Shown here piece after piece: positions 6,657 through 9,849 of a stretch of DNA of 9,849 nt (positions are counted from its first letter, which is position 1; each line of letters begins with the position of its first letter). The notes under the pieces are model-generated. The model ran no database searches. It was not told where the DNA came from and saw only the letters and a list, made by a program, of their open reading frames with translations. The DNA lies in NCBI GenBank assembly GCA_017549665.1, contig JAFYUD010000113.1:1-9849 (forward strand), written 5' to 3'. A program made the position numbers and the translations under genes. This DNA comes from Clostridia bacterium (GTDB lineage: Bacteria > Bacillota_A > Clostridia > Oscillospirales > Acutalibacteraceae).

Positions 6657-8090
6657 TTAACGAATAATATTATCCTCGTATGTGTAATACTGAAGCTGCG
6701 GCTCGACCAATGCTGCATAAAGAGATAAAATTGAATCATATCCGTAATAGTAGTAATTATTTCTCAACACTGCGGGATAATATCTGTCTTTTGTTTCTGT
6801 ATATGCAGAGAGATTGACACTGCATACACCGTCGGAATTCACACTGATATCAGTATATCTTATGACATGGTAATATGTTATGTAATATGCACCATTTGCA
6901 CTGTCAACATATATATACACTTCATAAACCATTGTAAGAATGTTTTCATAATCTGTATATGCGCCGTCTTTTGCAGACTGGAAATAATTTCCTACATATC
7001 TCACACTCTGCAAATGCTCTGTAGAGCCGTTGTTTCGGTTGAGATGTTTATACACTGCATTTTCTGAATGGCTCTTGATTTCATTCATAGATGAAGCTGA
7101 AATTCCGGAAGCGGATTTGGTATACTCAGGGAGACCTGAAATTTTATATGTCTTCTCGGCAACAGCGGGTAATTTACCGAATCTTTCAATATATTCAGCA
7201 ACATCAATACGGGGATTTACAGTAAGTGTTACAACATCACCGTTTGATAAACCTTCAGATTTATCAAGACTGTATGTAAGATAATTTACAAAATCATTTT
7301 CTGAATCAACTGTGTATTCAACATAACCATAAGGTGCTGTGCCGTTAAGATTTAAGCTGACATATTCAAATGCGTCAAAGCTGTCAACTGCAACAAGGCC
7401 TTCAACAGTAAATTCCTTGGAATCATATTTGAGCGCACCGTTTATTTTAAAGATAAAATCAATTTCTTCGGAAACCGTCCATTCAACAGTAATGATATCA
7501 CCGTCAGACAGATTTGAAGTAAACGGTAAATCAAACAAAATAAATTCATTGCAAAGATATTCTGCAGGTATTATTTCAGCAGGAATATATTCAACATCTG
7601 CATTTTTCTTATTGATCCTTATATAATCTGCATTTTCAGCAACAAATCTTTCGTAGTCAAAGCTGGCAGTTGCATAGCCATAACCGTTATATCCTTCATA
7701 AGAAACAGTGACATAATTATTAAGATCAATTTCACGGCCGGATGTTTTTCCGAACAGGAAGAATAAAACAACACCCGCAGCAACAGCAATTACTGCAACA
7801 ACAGCCAATATAATCGGCAATGTTTTATTTTTCTTCTTGGGCGTATTCACATAACCACCTGAAGGAGCCTGCGGAACACCTGTACCGTAATCTGCAGTAT
7901 CAGGAGTATAACCGGTTCCGTTATCAGGCGCAGGCTGATAAGTATTCGGATCTGTATCATTTCCGTAATACTCACCGAACTGACTGTCGTTTTCTGATGA
8001 ATTATCAGGTAACGGTTCTATTTTCAAACCGCATTCGGGACAAAATATATCACCGTCTTCTAATTTAAATCCACAACCGGGACAAAACAT
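6657..8090 (-). CDS. Zinc-ribbon, single-pass membrane protein with two related extracellular modules
   Basis: The function of this 477-residue protein is not known to me. It opens with a zinc ribbon, MFCPGCGFKL...FCPECG, with ligands C3, C6, C17 and C20. A low-complexity linker rich in Pro, Gly, Asn, Asp and Tyr follows (about 25-83), then a basic stop PKKKNK and one membrane helix (91-113). The charge pattern places the ribbon in the cytosol and residues 114-477 outside. The outer part holds two related modules at about 122-232 and 236-322, each with a YV-x-(V/L)-x-(Y/L) strand, a GYG or YGY motif, LS(D/N)GD(I/V)(I/V)T and an ending (V/I)xGL. The C-terminal region (335-477) is rich in Tyr (YYYYGY at 446-451). 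The start is ATG 8090, with AGAGG 7 nt upstream; an earlier in-frame ATG at 8123 lies before the predicted transcription start. Similar zinc-ribbon/TM proteins are common in Clostridia. An envelope-sensing role would be a guess. Confidence 0.82.
   Translation of the reverse strand: MFCPGCGFKLEDGDIFCPECGLKIEPLPDNSSENDSQFGEYYGNDTDPNTYQPAPDNGTGYTPDTADYGTGVPQAPSGGYVNTPKKKNKTLPIILAVVAVIAVAAGVVLFFLFGKTSGREIDLNNYVTVSYEGYNGYGYATASFDYERFVAENADYIRINKKNADVEYIPAEIIPAEYLCNEFILFDLPFTSNLSDGDIITVEWTVSEEIDFIFKINGALKYDSKEFTVEGLVAVDSFDAFEYVSLNLNGTAPYGYVEYTVDSENDFVNYLTYSLDKSEGLSNGDVVTLTVNPRIDVAEYIERFGKLPAVAEKTYKISGLPEYTKSASGISASSMNEIKSHSENAVYKHLNRNNGSTEHLQSVRYVGNYFQSAKDGAYTDYENILTMVYEVYIYVDSANGAYYITYYHVIRYTDISVNSDGVCSVNLSAYTETKDRYYPAVLRNNYYYYGYDSILSLYAALVEPQLQYYTYEDNIIR
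7125..7385 (-). other. Second extracellular module of the zinc-ribbon protein (residues 236-322)
   Basis: The module begins DSFDAFEYVSLNLNGTAPYG, has LSNGDVVTLTVNPRID near its middle and ends KTYKISGL. It matches the first module motif by motif, but identity is low and the spacing differs, so the duplication is old. Confidence 0.55.
7395..7727 (-). other. First extracellular module of the zinc-ribbon protein (residues 122-232)
   Basis: The module begins DLNNYVTVSYEGYNGYGYA, has LSDGDIITVEWTVSEE near its middle and ends KEFTVEGL. The order of motifs is repeated in the next module, suggesting an old internal duplication. A beta-sandwich or immunoglobulin-like fold is plausible but unproven. 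Confidence 0.55.
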
Positions 8091-8097
8091 ACAAACA

Positions 8098-8102
8098 CCT
8101 CT
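8098..8102 (-). promoter_or_regulatory. Ribosome binding site fixing the zinc-ribbon gene start
   Basis: AGAGG lies 7 nt before ATG 8090 on the minus strand. Together with a predicted transcription start near 8117, this rules against the longer reading from ATG 8123. Confidence 0.8.
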
Positions 8103-8123
8103 GATAAACTTCTTTATATGCAT

Positions 8124-8152
8124 ATTTTACTTTGATTTTTGTACAAAGTCAA
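8124..8152 (-). promoter_or_regulatory. Sigma-A promoter of the zinc-ribbon gene
   Basis: On the minus strand, TTGACT (8152-8147, five of six) and TAAAAT (8129-8124, five of six) are separated by 17 bases. The predicted start is near 8117, giving a leader of about 27 nt before ATG 8090. A perfect 10-bp palindrome, TTTGTACAAA, lies at 8138-8147, beside and partly overlapping the -35 box, and could be an operator. Further upstream, 8153-8251 is AT-rich with nothing else I can name. Confidence 0.85.
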
Positions 8153-8251
8153 CACCAATCTGCATAATATTAAGAATAATTACATAAATTATGATGATAT
8201 ATTACCACATACTTGTTTATGATATGTAAAATTCATTTTTAACAACCGGAT

Positions 8252-8281
8252 AAAAAAAGCCGACTGCAATCAGCCGGCTTT
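8252..8281 (-). terminator. Intrinsic terminator of the uracil operon
   Basis: On the minus strand, AAAGCCGGCTG and CAGTCGGCTTT pair as an 11-bp stem with one G-T wobble around the loop ATTG (8281-8256). The T-run (plus-strand A 8252-8258) continues from the stem's own terminal T residues. It starts 9 nt after the upp stop codon and ends the uracil permease-upp transcript. Confidence 0.95.
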
Positions 8282-8290
8282 CAAACTATA

Positions 8291-8931
<641 letters not shown>

Positions 8932-8942
8932 GTGAATACCCT

Positions 8943-9849
8943 TTACTTTGATTTAGTTTCTTCTTTTTCCTGACCGATTTTGCTGTTTTCAACCTTTGTA
9001 AGAATAGCATTAGTGATAATTCCTATAATAAGTGCAGTAGCGATAGAAGTAATCTGAATTGTGTTTGTGATTTCACCTGTTTCAGCAATTGCATAAGGAA
9101 TCTTGATTGTAAGACCGCCAATACCTGAAATAAGGATAGAAGCAACAACAAACAGATTCTTATTGTTATCAAGGTCAAGATTCTTGAACATCTTAAGACC
9201 TGAAACTGCGATAAAGCCGTAAAGTGTAAGACATACACCGCCCATTACGCATGAGGGAATTGTACGCAGAAGAGCCATAATGGGGCTGAAGAATGAAAGG
9301 AAGATGCACATGAATGCAGTTGTTGTAATAGTTGCAACAGACGCATTTCTTGTGATAGCAACGCAGCCTACTGATTCACCGTAGGTCGTATTGGGACAGA
9401 TACCGAAAACTGTACCAGCGATTGAGCCTACACCGTCACCGAGAAGAGTCTTGTCAAGACCGGGATTCTTAATAAGGTCATGACCGATGATTGATGAAAG
9501 ATTCTTGTGGTCTGCGATGTGCTCAGCAAAAACAACAAGCGCAACGGGAAGGAATGCGATAACAACCTCTGCAATACCACCAAGACCAAGAATTTTTGCA
9601 TCGGGATTGGCAGCAAGAATATCCTGAGAAAGAACTCCGTTCTTAAGTTCAAGAATACCCTCGTAAATTGCAATCTTAGGAACCTGAATAAATGCTGAGA
9701 TTCCCTTGAATGCGCCGTTTGCATCAACGAAATTGCTGATAAGAGGCTCGAAATTGATAATCATAAGGTAATCTGAGCCTGTTGCATAACCGATAAGAGT
9801 AAATACTGCAGCAACAACGTAACCGGCAGCGATACCTATAATAAAGGGA
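8943..9849 (-). CDS. uraA: Uracil permease, NCS2 (NAT) family; N-terminus beyond the window
   Basis: This is a membrane symporter that brings uracil into the cell. About 301 C-terminal residues are present, of the roughly 400-450 usual for the family. The frame is open to the window edge, so the ATG at 9764 is internal and not the start. Family signatures are clear: the substrate-site helix LVVFAEHIADHKN, whose Glu and His positions match the uracil-binding region of UraA, and PNTTYGESVGCVAITRNASV, the conserved NAT motif region. Several hydrophobic helices follow, including ATALIIGIITNAIL near the end, before a charged tail GQEKEETKSK. The next gene, upp, is 11 nt downstream, which supports uracil as the substrate over xanthine. 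The promoter and any PyrR or uracil-responsive leader would be upstream of the window. The symbol could equally be pyrP in some annotations. Confidence 0.94.
   Translation of the reverse strand, partial: PFIIGIAAGYVVAAVFTLIGYATGSDYLMIINFEPLISNFVDANGAFKGISAFIQVPKIAIYEGILELKNGVLSQDILAANPDAKILGLGGIAEVVIAFLPVALVVFAEHIADHKNLSSIIGHDLIKNPGLDKTLLGDGVGSIAGTVFGICPNTTYGESVGCVAITRNASVATITTTAFMCIFLSFFSPIMALLRTIPSCVMGGVCLTLYGFIAVSGLKMFKNLDLDNNKNLFVVASILISGIGGLTIKIPYAIAETGEITNTIQITSIATALIIGIITNAILTKVENSKIGQEKEETKSK

Noticed and set aside
6867..7626. Three plus-strand frames opposite the zinc-ribbon gene
   Set aside because: All are antisense to the continuous zinc-ribbon protein frame and have no motif or start signal of their own.
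8180..8229. Inverted repeat TTACATA ... TATGTAA with a 36-base spacing in the gap after upp
   Set aside because: Seven-base AT-rich arms with a long spacer are expected by chance in such DNA; the site is too far upstream of the promoter to interpret.

Overview
The window looks like chromosome from a low-GC, Gram-positive anaerobe of the Clostridia, most likely a Ruminococcus-like member of the Oscillospiraceae. The evidence is the hrcA-grpE-dnaK order under a perfect CIRCE operator, a DnaK lacking the segment found in Gram-negative homologues, strong AGGAGG-type ribosome binding sites and AT-rich spacers with sigma-A promoters. The zinc-ribbon/one-TM protein and the FliB-like Cys-rich protein are also of types common in this group. 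The genus is inference. Every gene lies on the minus strand, so transcription runs from high to low coordinates.

Layout in transcription order. (1) 9849-8291: the 3' two thirds of an NCS2 uracil permease gene, then upp (uracil phosphoribosyltransferase), 11 nt apart. Together they import uracil and convert it to UMP. upp has a one-base frameshift near its 3' end and is followed by a strong terminator. (2) 8152-6627: a monocistronic gene with its own promoter and terminator. It encodes a 477-residue protein with an N-terminal zinc ribbon, one membrane helix and an external region holding two related modules. (3) 6611-4692: a gene behind a near-perfect extended -10 promoter, encoding a cytosolic member of the glutaminase A (GtaA)-like family. 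(4) 4598-2734: a diacylglycerol/lipid kinase gene followed by a FliB-like lysine N-methylase gene. A terminator-like hairpin sits directly between them, beside the second gene's ribosome binding site. (5) 2631-1: the class I heat-shock operon hrcA-grpE-dnaK, with dnaK cut by the window edge. HrcA represses the operon at CIRCE, GrpE is the nucleotide exchange factor for DnaK, and DnaK is the Hsp70 chaperone.

No gene-free stretch reaches 300 bases. The longest gaps are 8091-8290 and 2547-2733. I see no tRNA, rRNA, CRISPR array, insertion sequence or phage gene. This is mostly ordinary core chromosome, and I found no convincing undescribed multi-gene system. The points most worth checking are the upp frameshift, a degenerate second CIRCE-like site about 104 bp upstream of the first, the hairpin against the methylase ribosome binding site, and the functions of the GtaA-like, zinc-ribbon and FliB-like proteins.
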